The notes under the pieces: generated by a model
The model's database searches: none
What the model was told of the DNA's origin: nothing
What the model saw: only the letters and a program-made list of their open reading frames with translations
Origin: Methanobacteriaceae archaeon
GTDB taxonomy: Archaea > Methanobacteriota > Methanobacteria > Methanobacteriales > Methanobacteriaceae
DNA length: 64,000 bases
Direction of reading: 5' to 3'
Assembly (NCBI GenBank): GCA_029219465.1
Contig: JAQXTL010000002.1
Span: 91,282-155,281, forward strand
Shown: one piece after another, positions 18,062-26,338 of the stretch
Layout of the letters: each line of letters starts with the position of its first letter
Numbering within the stretch: position 1 is the first letter of the stretch
Translations under genes and position numbers: made by a program

Positions 18062-19075
18062 CTATAAGTTGAGAGGCAAATCCCCAATTATATTAGCTTT
18101 TTTTGAGATTAAAACTGTATCTTCAAGTCTAACTCCAAATTCTCCTTCCAAGTATATTCCAGGTTCAACTGTTATAACCATTCCCTTTTCAATTACTGTT
18201 TCATCACGTGTTGAAAATCCAGGAGTTTCATGAATATCAAGACCTAAACTGTGACCTGTTGAGTGTATAAAGTTATCACCATACCCATAGTCTGAAATAA
18301 TATCACGGGCAACCTTGTCTATTTCACAGCATTTTAAACCTGGTTTGATTGCTTTAATAGCTTTATCATGAGCTTCACGAACAATATCCCAAATTTCCTG
18401 TTGAGCTTCACTAAATACAATAGTTCTTGTATTATCAGAACAATACCCGTCAAATATTGCTCCCCAGTCAATTAAAATTGGTTCTTGTAATTTTTTAGCC
18501 TCAGGAACAGCATGAGGAAGGCTTGAATTAGCACCACTGGTTACTATTGTGTCAAATGATTCTTTTGAAGCACCATTTTCAATCATATATCTTACAAGAT
18601 CAAAAGCTATTTCCTTTTCAGTTGATTCATTATTCCTAATATCCAATTGTAAAAATGATTTTTGAGCAATTTCAGTTGCTTTTGTGATATTTTCAATCTC
18701 ACGAGGAGTTTTAATCATACGCTGCTCATCAACATATGTTTTTGCACAAATGTTAAAATCATCTCTAAATCTTACATAAGTACTGAATGGAAGAGTTGGT
18801 TCAATTGCAAGGTTTTTAATACCTTCTTTTTTTAATTCACCAACCATAACATCATATGATTCATATTCTTTAACTTCAATAGCTGAATCACGTTTTGCAA
18901 TTTCCATATCCATTCCAGATGCATAAATAATCGGATTTTCTTTAATTATACAAAAAGCAAAACTTGTTGGTTTATATCCTGAAAGATAACTGACATTGTT
19001 AAATTGTGTTAGCATATAAGCATGAATATTATCTTCCTGCAATTTTTTTAAAATATTATTTACATGTATTTGCAT
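18062..19075 (-). CDS. pepQ: Xaa-Pro aminopeptidase / prolidase (M24)
   Basis: A 337-residue M24 metallopeptidase that releases residues next to proline from peptides. An N-terminal creatinase-like domain (about 1-115) is followed by the pita-bread catalytic domain with all five metal ligands in context: Asp in IDWGAIFDG, Asp in CSDNTRT, His in GHSLGLDIHE, Glu in TVEPGIY and Glu in VRLEDTV. The length fits the family. It probably forms one transcript with the transglutaminase-like gene behind it. Confidence 0.93.
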   Translation of the reverse strand: MQIHVNNILKKLQEDNIHAYMLTQFNNVSYLSGYKPTSFAFCIIKENPIIYASGMDMEIAKRDSAIEVKEYESYDVMVGELKKEGIKNLAIEPTLPFSTYVRFRDDFNICAKTYVDEQRMIKTPREIENITKATEIAQKSFLQLDIRNNESTEKEIAFDLVRYMIENGASKESFDTIVTSGANSSLPHAVPEAKKLQEPILIDWGAIFDGYCSDNTRTIVFSEAQQEIWDIVREAHDKAIKAIKPGLKCCEIDKVARDIISDYGYGDNFIHSTGHSLGLDIHETPGFSTRDETVIEKGMVITVEPGIYLEGEFGVRLEDTVLISKKANIIGDLPLNL

Positions 19076-19152
19076 GTTTAATAATTAAGAAAAAAGTATT
19101 ATAAAAAAATAAAGGATAATTTTATTAAAGTCAAATTAGATATTTTAAAAGT

Positions 19153-19794
19153 ATGTTTAAATTTACAGCTAATGAAATAAGAGATTTAATAATTGCATTT
19201 GTTGTAATCTCTTTAAGTTTTGCAATAGTACAAGGAGGAAGAGACCCTTCTTTAGTACTTAATATTTTACCAATTGTTATGGTTGGTGTAGGAACAGGTT
19301 TTATATTGCATGAACTTGGACATAAATTCGTGTCAATGAAGTACGGATACTGGGCAGAATTTAAATTATGGCCACAAGGATTAATATTTGCACTTTTAAG
19401 TTCATTTTTAGGATTTGTATTTGCAGCACCTGGTGCAGTATATACCTATGCAAACTATATGAACGATGAAATCAACGGTAAAATCTCAATTGCTGGACCT
19501 ATTGTCAATATAATCATTGCATTAATCTTCTTGGCAATTTGTGTTGTTGTTTACCCAACAGCATTTTTCTCTGAAACATCCTTGTTAATATTCCTTGTTT
19601 GTTCAGTAGGATATACAATTAACAGTTTCCTTGCTACATTTAACTTAATACCATTTGGAAACTTGGATGGATCTAAAGTATTAACCTGGAATGCTGGAAT
19701 TTGGGTTGTTACAATTGCAGTTGCAGGTTTAATGACTTTTATGTCAATGACAATAGGCGTTGAAAATATTGTAAGATTAATTATAGGACTTTAA
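19153..19794 (+). CDS. Site-2-protease-like M50 membrane metalloprotease
   Basis: A 213-residue polytopic membrane protein. The zinc motif HELGH is at 53-57 in helix 2 and the second ligand region is NLIPFGNLDGSK near residues 170-181, as in M50 intramembrane proteases. About six helices are predicted and no PDZ domain is present, so it is a minimal S2P. Its ATG lies 77 bases from the divergent pepQ gene. The ycaO gene starts only two bases after its stop, suggesting cotranscription, although a functional link is not known. Confidence 0.88.
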   Translation: MFKFTANEIRDLIIAFVVISLSFAIVQGGRDPSLVLNILPIVMVGVGTGFILHELGHKFVSMKYGYWAEFKLWPQGLIFALLSSFLGFVFAAPGAVYTYANYMNDEINGKISIAGPIVNIIIALIFLAICVVVYPTAFFSETSLLIFLVCSVGYTINSFLATFNLIPFGNLDGSKVLTWNAGIWVVTIAVAGLMTFMSMTIGVENIVRLIIGL

Positions 19795-19796
19795 GA

Positions 19797-20999
19797 ATGA
19801 CAGAACAGCTCACATATTTTGAAGGAACACACAGAGTTATTGCTCCTGAAAAAACAATTGAAAATAATGAAGATAAATTGATAACTGCAGGAATTACCCG
19901 TATTGCAGACATTACTGATTTGGATAGAATTGGACTTCCAGTATTTACTGCAATCAGACCTACTGCAGAAGATGGTGCAATCAGTATTTATGGTGGAAAA
20001 GGAATCACAAAAGACCATGCTAAAGCGTCTGCTATGATGGAAGGTTTTGAGAGATATTCTGCTGAAAAACAGGACGATGATGAAACAATTATCGCAACTG
20101 TTGATGAAATCAGCACTAAAGGTGAATATATTGATCCTAAAACCTTAAATCTACCTCAAAAATATGAAAAAGAAGATATATCACAAATCCCATTAGAATG
20201 GAATTTAGCAACAGATATAATCTCAAATAAAGACCATTATGTTCCTTCAAATGCAGTATTCCACCCATATACTCATGATAATGATATTCAGAGCTTTTTT
20301 AAATCAAACACCAATGGTCTTGCTTCAGGAAACATTTTAGAAGAAGCAATATTACATGGAATGTTTGAAGTAATTGAAAGAGATGCGTGGAGTATTTTTG
20401 AGTTAACACATAAAAATTATTCACAAATCAATTTAGACACTATTGAAAGTGAATTGATAAACAATACCATTGAAAAATTTGAATCCAATGGAATTAAAAT
20501 TAAATTGATGGATTTCACAGCAGATATCCAAGTTCCAACAATAGCTGCTTCTGCAGACGATACTGTTACAAAAGATGCTGGATTATTAACACTTGGAATG
20601 GGAACACACCTTGATCCAGAAATTGCTGTTTTAAGAGCACTAACCGAAGTTGCACAAAGCAGAGCAACCCAAATCAACGGTGCTCGTGAAGACACAGTAA
20701 GAGCAGATTTTGCACGTGAAGCAGGTTATGAAAGAATGAAAAGAATCAACAAATACTACTTCAGACAGGAAGAAGAGCAAGTTGATTTTAGAGATATTGA
20801 AAATAAATCCACAACATCCATTAATGAAGATATTGAAATTGTAAAAGATGAATTAATAGCTAATGATATTAAACACATCCTATATACTGATTTAACAAGA
20901 CCTGAACTTGACATAAGTGTTGTAAGAGTCATAATTCCAGAAATGGAGCTTTATGCAATTGATCCTAATCGTGCAGGATACAGATTTTTAAGAGTATGA
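19797..20999 (+). CDS. ycaO: YcaO-type McrA thioamidation protein (methanogenesis marker 1)
   Basis: A 400-residue YcaO enzyme, the ATP-dependent cyclodehydratase family that in methanogens turns a glycine of McrA into thioglycine with TfuA. ATP/Mg-binding patterns are visible in KASAMMEGFERYSAE (about 78-92) and AILHGMFEVIERDAWS (about 183-198), and the conserved EVAQSRATQINGARED follows near 283-298. It is followed four bases later by tfuA and then a LarE-like sulfur transferase, a complete-looking thioamide cassette. It starts two bases after the M50 protease stop. Confidence 0.93.
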   Translation: MTEQLTYFEGTHRVIAPEKTIENNEDKLITAGITRIADITDLDRIGLPVFTAIRPTAEDGAISIYGGKGITKDHAKASAMMEGFERYSAEKQDDDETIIATVDEISTKGEYIDPKTLNLPQKYEKEDISQIPLEWNLATDIISNKDHYVPSNAVFHPYTHDNDIQSFFKSNTNGLASGNILEEAILHGMFEVIERDAWSIFELTHKNYSQINLDTIESELINNTIEKFESNGIKIKLMDFTADIQVPTIAASADDTVTKDAGLLTLGMGTHLDPEIAVLRALTEVAQSRATQINGAREDTVRADFAREAGYERMKRINKYYFRQEEEQVDFRDIENKSTTSINEDIEIVKDELIANDIKHILYTDLTRPELDISVVRVIIPEMELYAIDPNRAGYRFLRV

Positions 21000-21003
21000 T
21001 AAA

Positions 21004-21657
21004 ATGGTAAAGATTCTCATTTATACAGGGCTTTCACTTCCTTTTAGCGAAGCAAAGGAAATTTTAGATTCACACGACGATATTGAAGTAGTCTACAAAA
21101 GACCAATCAAAAGAGGAGACTTAAGTCACGATATAAAAGAAAATCCGGACATTATCGCAATAATTGATGGAGTATTTCATCAAAATTCTGCTGTTGGACA
21201 TAGAGAAATCCTTAGTGTGATGAAAAAAGGAGTTAAAGTATATGGTTCTTCAAGTATGGGAGCTCTTAGAGCATCAGAACTTGACGTTTTAGGAATGGAA
21301 GGTATTGGATATTGTTATAATGAATATGCAAGTGGAAATGTTACTTCTGATGATGATGTTGCAGTAATGCTTGACAGTGAAACACTAGAAGCACTTTCAG
21401 TTCCATTAATTAGTATGAATTATGTTTTTACAAATGCAGTAGCTGAAAATATAATAACCAAAGAAGAAAAAGATGAACTAATTAAGATTACAAAAGAAAC
21501 CTATTATCCTAAAAGAAATTATGCTCAAACATTATCACAATCAAGTTTAGACGCTGATAAAAAAGGAAAATTAATTGATTTTATTCGTACTTCAAAAGAT
21601 ATTAAAAAAGAAGATGCAAAAGAATTGCTAAACCATATTAAGTCAGTGATTGAATGA
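21004..21657 (+). CDS. tfuA: TfuA-like partner of YcaO
   Basis: A 217-residue TfuA-domain protein. The core pattern IIDGVFHQNSAVGHREIL and KVYGSSSMGALRASEL at about 55-98 is diagnostic. In methanogens TfuA works with YcaO in the thioglycine modification of McrA, probably by delivering sulfur. The stop overlaps the LarE-like start (ATGA), so all three genes of the cassette are coupled. I see no unusual features. Confidence 0.93.
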   Translation: MVKILIYTGLSLPFSEAKEILDSHDDIEVVYKRPIKRGDLSHDIKENPDIIAIIDGVFHQNSAVGHREILSVMKKGVKVYGSSSMGALRASELDVLGMEGIGYCYNEYASGNVTSDDDVAVMLDSETLEALSVPLISMNYVFTNAVAENIITKEEKDELIKITKETYYPKRNYAQTLSQSSLDADKKGKLIDFIRTSKDIKKEDAKELLNHIKSVIE

Positions 21658-22664
21658 ATATAGAAAATAAGATAAACACCGTTAAAGAAATATTAAAAGA
21701 CAAAAAGGTAGCTATTGGTTTTTCAGGCGGAAGTGATTCAACATTAATCATTTATTTAGCATCCCTTTTTGCAAAAGACACCCTTGCAATTACCATTGAT
21801 AATCATTTAATGCCAACTGGTTTTATTGAACATACCAAAAGAGTAACTGATCTTTATAATGTTCGCCATGAGATAATTGATATTGATTTTTATAAAGATG
21901 ATGATTTTTTAGAAAATTCACCAAAAAGATGTTATACATGCCGTAATTTAATGTATAGTGAAATTAAAAAGCTTGCAGTTGAAAATGGCTTTGATTATAT
22001 TTGTGACGGCAATAACATCAGCGATTTAATTGATGATCGCCCAGGAATATTAATTACTTATGCTAATAACTTCAAAACACCATTAATTGAAGCTAGATTA
22101 AACTCAAAGGAAATTCACGAATATCTTGATAAAAATAATATTCCTTATTCAAAATCAACTACATGCCTTGCAACAAGAATTAAAACTGATACTCCAATTA
22201 CAAAAGAAAAAATAGATACTATCAGTTATTGTGAAGATTATATTTTATCCAATACCAACTGCGAAATCGTCAAAGTTAGAGATTTTGGAAAAGTTAGTAT
22301 GTGTGAAGTAGATAATATTATTGAAGTTCTGCAAGATAATAAATTTAAACAGATAAACGATGAATTAAAAAAGCAAGGTTATAAAAAAGTATCATTAAAT
22401 TTATCAGAAATTAAAAATACTGATGAGATAATTCTTGATTGCAAAAATGGTTCATTTTCATATAACCTTCCATTCACAATCAACATGGAAAATACAAAAA
22501 AACAACTTAAAAATGAAATTTTGAATAAAACAAATAAAAAAATAGAAATAGAAAATATTGATATTTATGATACCGGTTTAATAAAAGGAAATAATTTTAA
22601 AAACTATGAAGATGCATTAAACAGATTCATGTATGTCCTTACAAAAATAAGGAGAAACATCTAG
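21654..22664 (+). CDS. LarE-like ATP-dependent sulfur transferase
   Basis: A 336-residue PP-loop protein. SGGSDS at 24-29 binds ATP; RCYTCRNLMY near 91-100 and TTCLATR with Cys171 match LarE, in which the equivalent Cys gives up its sulfur. LarE proteins make the thiocarboxylated nickel-pincer cofactor for lactate racemase, but no larA, larB or larC lies here. The coupling to ycaO and tfuA (4-base overlap) instead suggests sulfur supply for McrA thioamidation; this is inference. The last 110 residues, past the usual LarE core, are Lys/Asn-rich. The stop overlaps the convergent gene in CTAG. Confidence 0.85.
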   Translation: MNIENKINTVKEILKDKKVAIGFSGGSDSTLIIYLASLFAKDTLAITIDNHLMPTGFIEHTKRVTDLYNVRHEIIDIDFYKDDDFLENSPKRCYTCRNLMYSEIKKLAVENGFDYICDGNNISDLIDDRPGILITYANNFKTPLIEARLNSKEIHEYLDKNNIPYSKSTTCLATRIKTDTPITKEKIDTISYCEDYILSNTNCEIVKVRDFGKVSMCEVDNIIEVLQDNKFKQINDELKKQGYKKVSLNLSEIKNTDEIILDCKNGSFSYNLPFTINMENTKKQLKNEILNKTNKKIEIENIDIYDTGLIKGNNFKNYEDALNRFMYVLTKIRRNI

Positions 22665-23119
22665 TTTTTCATTTCCATATATTTTTTTAATACGATATCC
22701 GGAGTTTCAATACTTTGATCAAAAGTGGTCAATAATTCTTTAGGTTCAAAATCATCTTCTACTTTTCTAAGATTCTTAAGGAAAATAGAATCTCCATCAA
22801 TTTTAAACCCAACGTCATCTGCTGTAATTGAGATTAATTTTATTTCAATTTCAGAAGCTTTTTCCAAAGCATCATTTGATTTAACCTCATATTTTAAATT
22901 CAACATTTTATGAGGCATAATCTCATTAATAGTTCTTTTGATAACAGAATCCAAAAGTTCCAAAAATTTAATGGCAGGAGGCATATCATTAGCCCACCAA
23001 TATGTAAGAACAGAATTTAAAACAATTTCGTGTTCGGAGAAATCATCATATAACCTCGCACGAACACCAACACTTGTATTATCAACTACTTTAATCACTA
23101 AAACTGGACTAACTGCCAT
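22661..23119 (-). CDS. Conserved hypothetical protein
   Basis: A 152-residue soluble protein of mixed alpha/beta pattern that I do not recognise. It opens MAVSPVLVIKVVDNTSVGVRA and has a helix-rich centre. It lies 7 bases behind the CBS-domain gene, in the same direction, and so probably belongs to that transcript. The frame is free of stops over its whole length and its codon use matches the neighbours, so it is very likely real. Confidence 0.7.
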   Translation of the reverse strand: MAVSPVLVIKVVDNTSVGVRARLYDDFSEHEIVLNSVLTYWWANDMPPAIKFLELLDSVIKRTINEIMPHKMLNLKYEVKSNDALEKASEIEIKLISITADDVGFKIDGDSIFLKNLRKVEDDFEPKELLTTFDQSIETPDIVLKKYMEMKN

Positions 23120-23126
23120 TATACCA

Positions 23127-23972
23127 CTATTCTTGCGGAATTAATGCTTTAATTAAATCACTAGCTCTTACAAGACCTACTAAATTACCTTCAACACCAA
23201 TAACAGGAATTTGTTCAATGTTTAAGGTTTTCATTTTTCTAGCACAGTCAGAAACTTTAGTTTTAGAGTTAGCAACTTCAACATTTCCTACAGCAACATC
23301 ACAAACAACTTTATCAGTAAACTTCAAGTGATTTTTCTCAATGTATAATACTGAAGTACTGTCCCAGGACCATTTATCTCCTTCAGTTCCTACAGTAGAA
23401 CTGTGTTCACTTCTTTCAGAAATAATTTCAATTTCTGAGATGAAATCAGTTTCAGTTAAAATTCCAGATAATTTAGCATCATCATCAAGAGCTAAAACGG
23501 ATTTTAAACCAAATTGATTCATAGTTTCAAATGCAACGTTTAATGGAGCTTTATCCCATGTTGTTGGAACAGTTGTAATCATATAATTTTCAACTGCATC
23601 ATTAATTTCAGTTTTAGTTAATGCATTGGATACAATATCAAATGATGTAATAATACCCACTAATGCTCCTTCATCATCAACAACAGGAACTCTTCTAACA
23701 TTATTATCTACCATTTTACGAGCAGCATCAACTACATCATCACCAGGTTTTACGGTGACTAAATCTCTACTCATTAACATTGCAAGTTGTTCTTCATCAG
23801 GATTATTAATTAAATCAGAACGAGTTATGACTCCTACTAAAATGTCAGTGTCTCCTTTGACAACTGGTAATACTGCTTTTTTTTCTTTTCTCATTAAGTC
23901 TAAAACTTTGTCTCTGTTACCAGGAACAGAAACGCTTACTACATTTTTAGACATTGTTCTTTTAACTAACAT
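23127..23972 (-). CDS. Protein with four CBS domains
   Basis: A 281-residue protein made of two Bateman modules, that is four CBS domains in a row (GVITRSDL, GIITSFDIVS, GILTETDFIS and GLVRASDLIK mark their ends). CBS pairs bind AMP, ATP or S-adenosylmethionine and regulate partners. ATG at 23972 is chosen because AGGTG stands just before it; an upstream start would run back into the universal stress gene. It lies between the universal stress protein gene and a hypothetical gene, in one probable unit that may respond to energy charge. Confidence 0.88.
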   Translation of the reverse strand: MLVKRTMSKNVVSVSVPGNRDKVLDLMRKEKKAVLPVVKGDTDILVGVITRSDLINNPDEEQLAMLMSRDLVTVKPGDDVVDAARKMVDNNVRRVPVVDDEGALVGIITSFDIVSNALTKTEINDAVENYMITTVPTTWDKAPLNVAFETMNQFGLKSVLALDDDAKLSGILTETDFISEIEIISERSEHSSTVGTEGDKWSWDSTSVLYIEKNHLKFTDKVVCDVAVGNVEVANSKTKVSDCARKMKTLNIEQIPVIGVEGNLVGLVRASDLIKALIPQE

Positions 23973-24007
23973 ATAAACACCTATTATAAAAATACAATAA
24001 ATTGTAA

Positions 24008-24433
24008 TTAATGAACTACAAGTACTGCACATTTAGCTGAATTAACAACTTTATCTGCAACACTACCCATAATAAATCTATCAAATCCGGATTTGCCAGA
24101 ACTGCCCATTACAATTAAATCAACATCTTCTTCTTTAGCTACCTCAAGGATAACTTTAGCAGGCAAACCTTCTTTAATTACATGAGTAATCTTTAAATCA
24201 TTTTTATTCAATTTATCAAATTCCTCAAGATTTTCTTCAGATCTTTCTTTTAAAATTTGATTTAACTGATATACTTCGTCATCTAATGGGAGTCCGCTAA
24301 CAAAATTATTTTCTGTAACACTTATAGCGATTATTTCCGCCCCACAGACATTTGCTAAAAATAAAGCTTGTTTTTGTGCTTTTTTTGCAAATTCTGAACC
24401 ATCTGTTGGAACAAGTATTTTTTTATACATCAT
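24008..24433 (-). CDS. Universal stress protein, ATP-binding type
   Basis: A 141-residue UspA-fold protein. It opens YKKILVPTDGSEFA and carries the ATP-binding pattern GSSGKSGFDRFIMGSVA near the C-terminus (G-2x-G-9x-G-S). Proteins of this type bind ATP and often dimerise, and act in stress or energy sensing. ATG at 24433, six bases behind GGAGG, is the best start. The CBS gene follows after 35 bases; both bind adenine nucleotides, which makes a shared regulatory theme likely. Confidence 0.92.
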   Translation of the reverse strand: MMYKKILVPTDGSEFAKKAQKQALFLANVCGAEIIAISVTENNFVSGLPLDDEVYQLNQILKERSEENLEEFDKLNKNDLKITHVIKEGLPAKVILEVAKEEDVDLIVMGSSGKSGFDRFIMGSVADKVVNSAKCAVLVVH

Positions 24434-24464
24434 TAACAACCTCCAAATAATACATTAATATCGA

Positions 24465-25625
24465 TTATATATTATGAATAATTTTTTTATTAATCCTATA
24501 TAATATATTTTTCGTTTCACATCGATTTATTATATTAAGGTATGGATTTTTGGAAAATGAATTAAACACATTAAATTGAGCCAAATTATCCTCCAAAATT
24601 ACTGATTTTTGAACTACATTATTAATATCAAATCCACAGACATTTGTAGTTGCCATTTTTAATAACTCACATGGATCAATATACTTTCTATAACACACTG
24701 ACATGATTTTTAAACTAAACTCCAATTCACGAAGCATATTTGGTGAATTAAGCATTACATTATCAGTTCCAATCATAGGTTTTATACCTAAATCAAGCAT
24801 TTGAGGCAATGGAACCACACCAACATTTAATGTTGCATTAGCTCTTGGACATACAACAGTATTTTGATTAGACTGCAAAACACCATCTAAATCATTATTT
24901 TTTGGATTTGTAAGATGTACCAACTGAGAGAATTTAGAATTAACTCCCTTTTCAATTTCAGACAAACCACAATCATTTAAAGATTCTATCTGATTAGATT
25001 CTGATTCTGCAACATGAATTGAAGATATTTTTCCCTCTTTTTTACATTCTTTTGAGATTATATCTGCAACATCAGTTGTAATTTCCCCAAAACCACTTGG
25101 TGCAATACCATCAGCAATTTTTAAGAGTTTACGAACAGCTATTTTTACTTTACTTAAATCAGGATCATCGCCATAAAAACTGTCGTCACGTCCTAAAATA
25201 ATTGATTTTATTGGAATACCTTCAGCTGCTTTTTTTAATAGCTTAACTCCTTTTAGTCCACCTTCACGATAATCAATAAAGTGAGTTGTACCACTATTAA
25301 CCATATCCCACATAGAAGATTTCATTGCTTCGACTAAATCATCATCACTGGCCTTAGACAATGCCACATGTTTAATTCCATTAGGAGGTTTCACCATCTC
25401 ACTTAATGAATAACCATAGCCCTCATCTTTAATGATAGAGTCTCCTATATGCATATGACCATTTATGAATGATGGGCAAACAATAGCTCCATCAACATCA
25501 ATTATTTCACCTTCTAAGACATCTTTTCCAATTTCAATGATTTTTCCATCACCAACAACAATATTTTCACGTGCTGGAACTAAATCCATTCCTTTTAATA
25601 TGATTCCGTTTGCTATAGTGAACAT
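24465..25625 (-). CDS. Amidohydrolase family deaminase/hydrolase
   Basis: A 386-residue metal-dependent amidohydrolase. The metal-binding HMH motif is in INGHMHIGDS near residue 57, a second His region is SSIHVAESES and the catalytic Asp is in IGTDNVMLNS. The layout resembles the cytosine deaminase/chlorohydrolase/5'-deoxyadenosine deaminase branch. Substrate cannot be assigned from sequence alone; nucleoside deamination is plausible. It lies 31 bases upstream of the universal stress gene in the same direction. Confidence 0.82.
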   Translation of the reverse strand: MFTIANGIILKGMDLVPARENIVVGDGKIIEIGKDVLEGEIIDVDGAIVCPSFINGHMHIGDSIIKDEGYGYSLSEMVKPPNGIKHVALSKASDDDLVEAMKSSMWDMVNSGTTHFIDYREGGLKGVKLLKKAAEGIPIKSIILGRDDSFYGDDPDLSKVKIAVRKLLKIADGIAPSGFGEITTDVADIISKECKKEGKISSIHVAESESNQIESLNDCGLSEIEKGVNSKFSQLVHLTNPKNNDLDGVLQSNQNTVVCPRANATLNVGVVPLPQMLDLGIKPMIGTDNVMLNSPNMLRELEFSLKIMSVCYRKYIDPCELLKMATTNVCGFDINNVVQKSVILEDNLAQFNVFNSFSKNPYLNIINRCETKNILYRINKKIIHNI

Positions 25626-25735
25626 TAAAGGTGAATCTAATTTTTTTAATTAATATATTTTAGCATTAAATATTTATTAAATCAAAAATACAAAAATAAG
25701 ATATATAATTCAGACTTTTTAAACCAGGTGATATT

Positions 25736-26320
25736 ATTAACTCTCAAGAAATAAGATACTTTTACAGGAATATTGTAAAAACTGGAAACGTATATAGAGT
25801 TAAATATAATAATAAAGACTACGGAGAGTTTAAAAAGTTATCTGACGCATTATATGAAAGAGATGCACTATTTTTTTGTAATTTTGATTATGATTTACTT
25901 GTTGAGTGTGATCTTGAAAACAAGTATGAAAATAAAGTCCTGCCACCATTTCCAGAAAAAAGACCAAAAGGCAGAATTAAAGGAACCAAGGTCAACAAAA
26001 AAGAAAGAGAAGGTGAAATTCTCTTTAACCACAAGATTAGAAAGTTCTACATCAAAAAAGGCGATGAAAACATTGGCCAATATGATACAATGACTGAAGC
26101 ATTTTATTATAAAAAGCTATTAATGAACAATGATTGGGATAAAAGCGTTTTAAAAACTAATATTACTCAAAAAATTGAACTTAATGCAGTTATTGATCCA
26201 AAAGTAGAATACAAAGTAAAACTAAACTTCTGTCCTAAATGTAAAAGCAGATTAAAAGTTGGCGAAACAGAATGTTCATCATGTGGTATCAATATTAATG
26301 ATTACCTTGTAAATAAATAA
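25736..26320 (+). CDS. Zinc-ribbon protein with apparent ATT start
   Basis: An open frame of 194 codons begins with ATT at 25736. AGGTGA at 25726-25731 sits exactly where it does before many ATG starts here (compare 46924 and 47408, both AGGTGATATTATG). The coding run from 25736 has no stop; the first ATG in frame is at 26090 and would discard more than half of the protein. The C-terminal domain is a zinc ribbon (FCPKCKSRL and ECSSCGINI). The middle is basic, with PFPEKRPKGRIKGTKV near residues 74-89, and may bind DNA or RNA. I do not recognise the N-terminal domain. Confidence 0.7.
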   Translation: MNSQEIRYFYRNIVKTGNVYRVKYNNKDYGEFKKLSDALYERDALFFCNFDYDLLVECDLENKYENKVLPPFPEKRPKGRIKGTKVNKKEREGEILFNHKIRKFYIKKGDENIGQYDTMTEAFYYKKLLMNNDWDKSVLKTNITQKIELNAVIDPKVEYKVKLNFCPKCKSRLKVGETECSSCGININDYLVNK

Positions 26321-26338
26321 AAAAAGGATAGAGAAAAA

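Noticed and set aside
24008..24032. Upstream start of the CBS protein at 24032
   Set aside because: It would add 20 residues that overlap the universal stress gene; the AGGTG site supports ATG at 23972.
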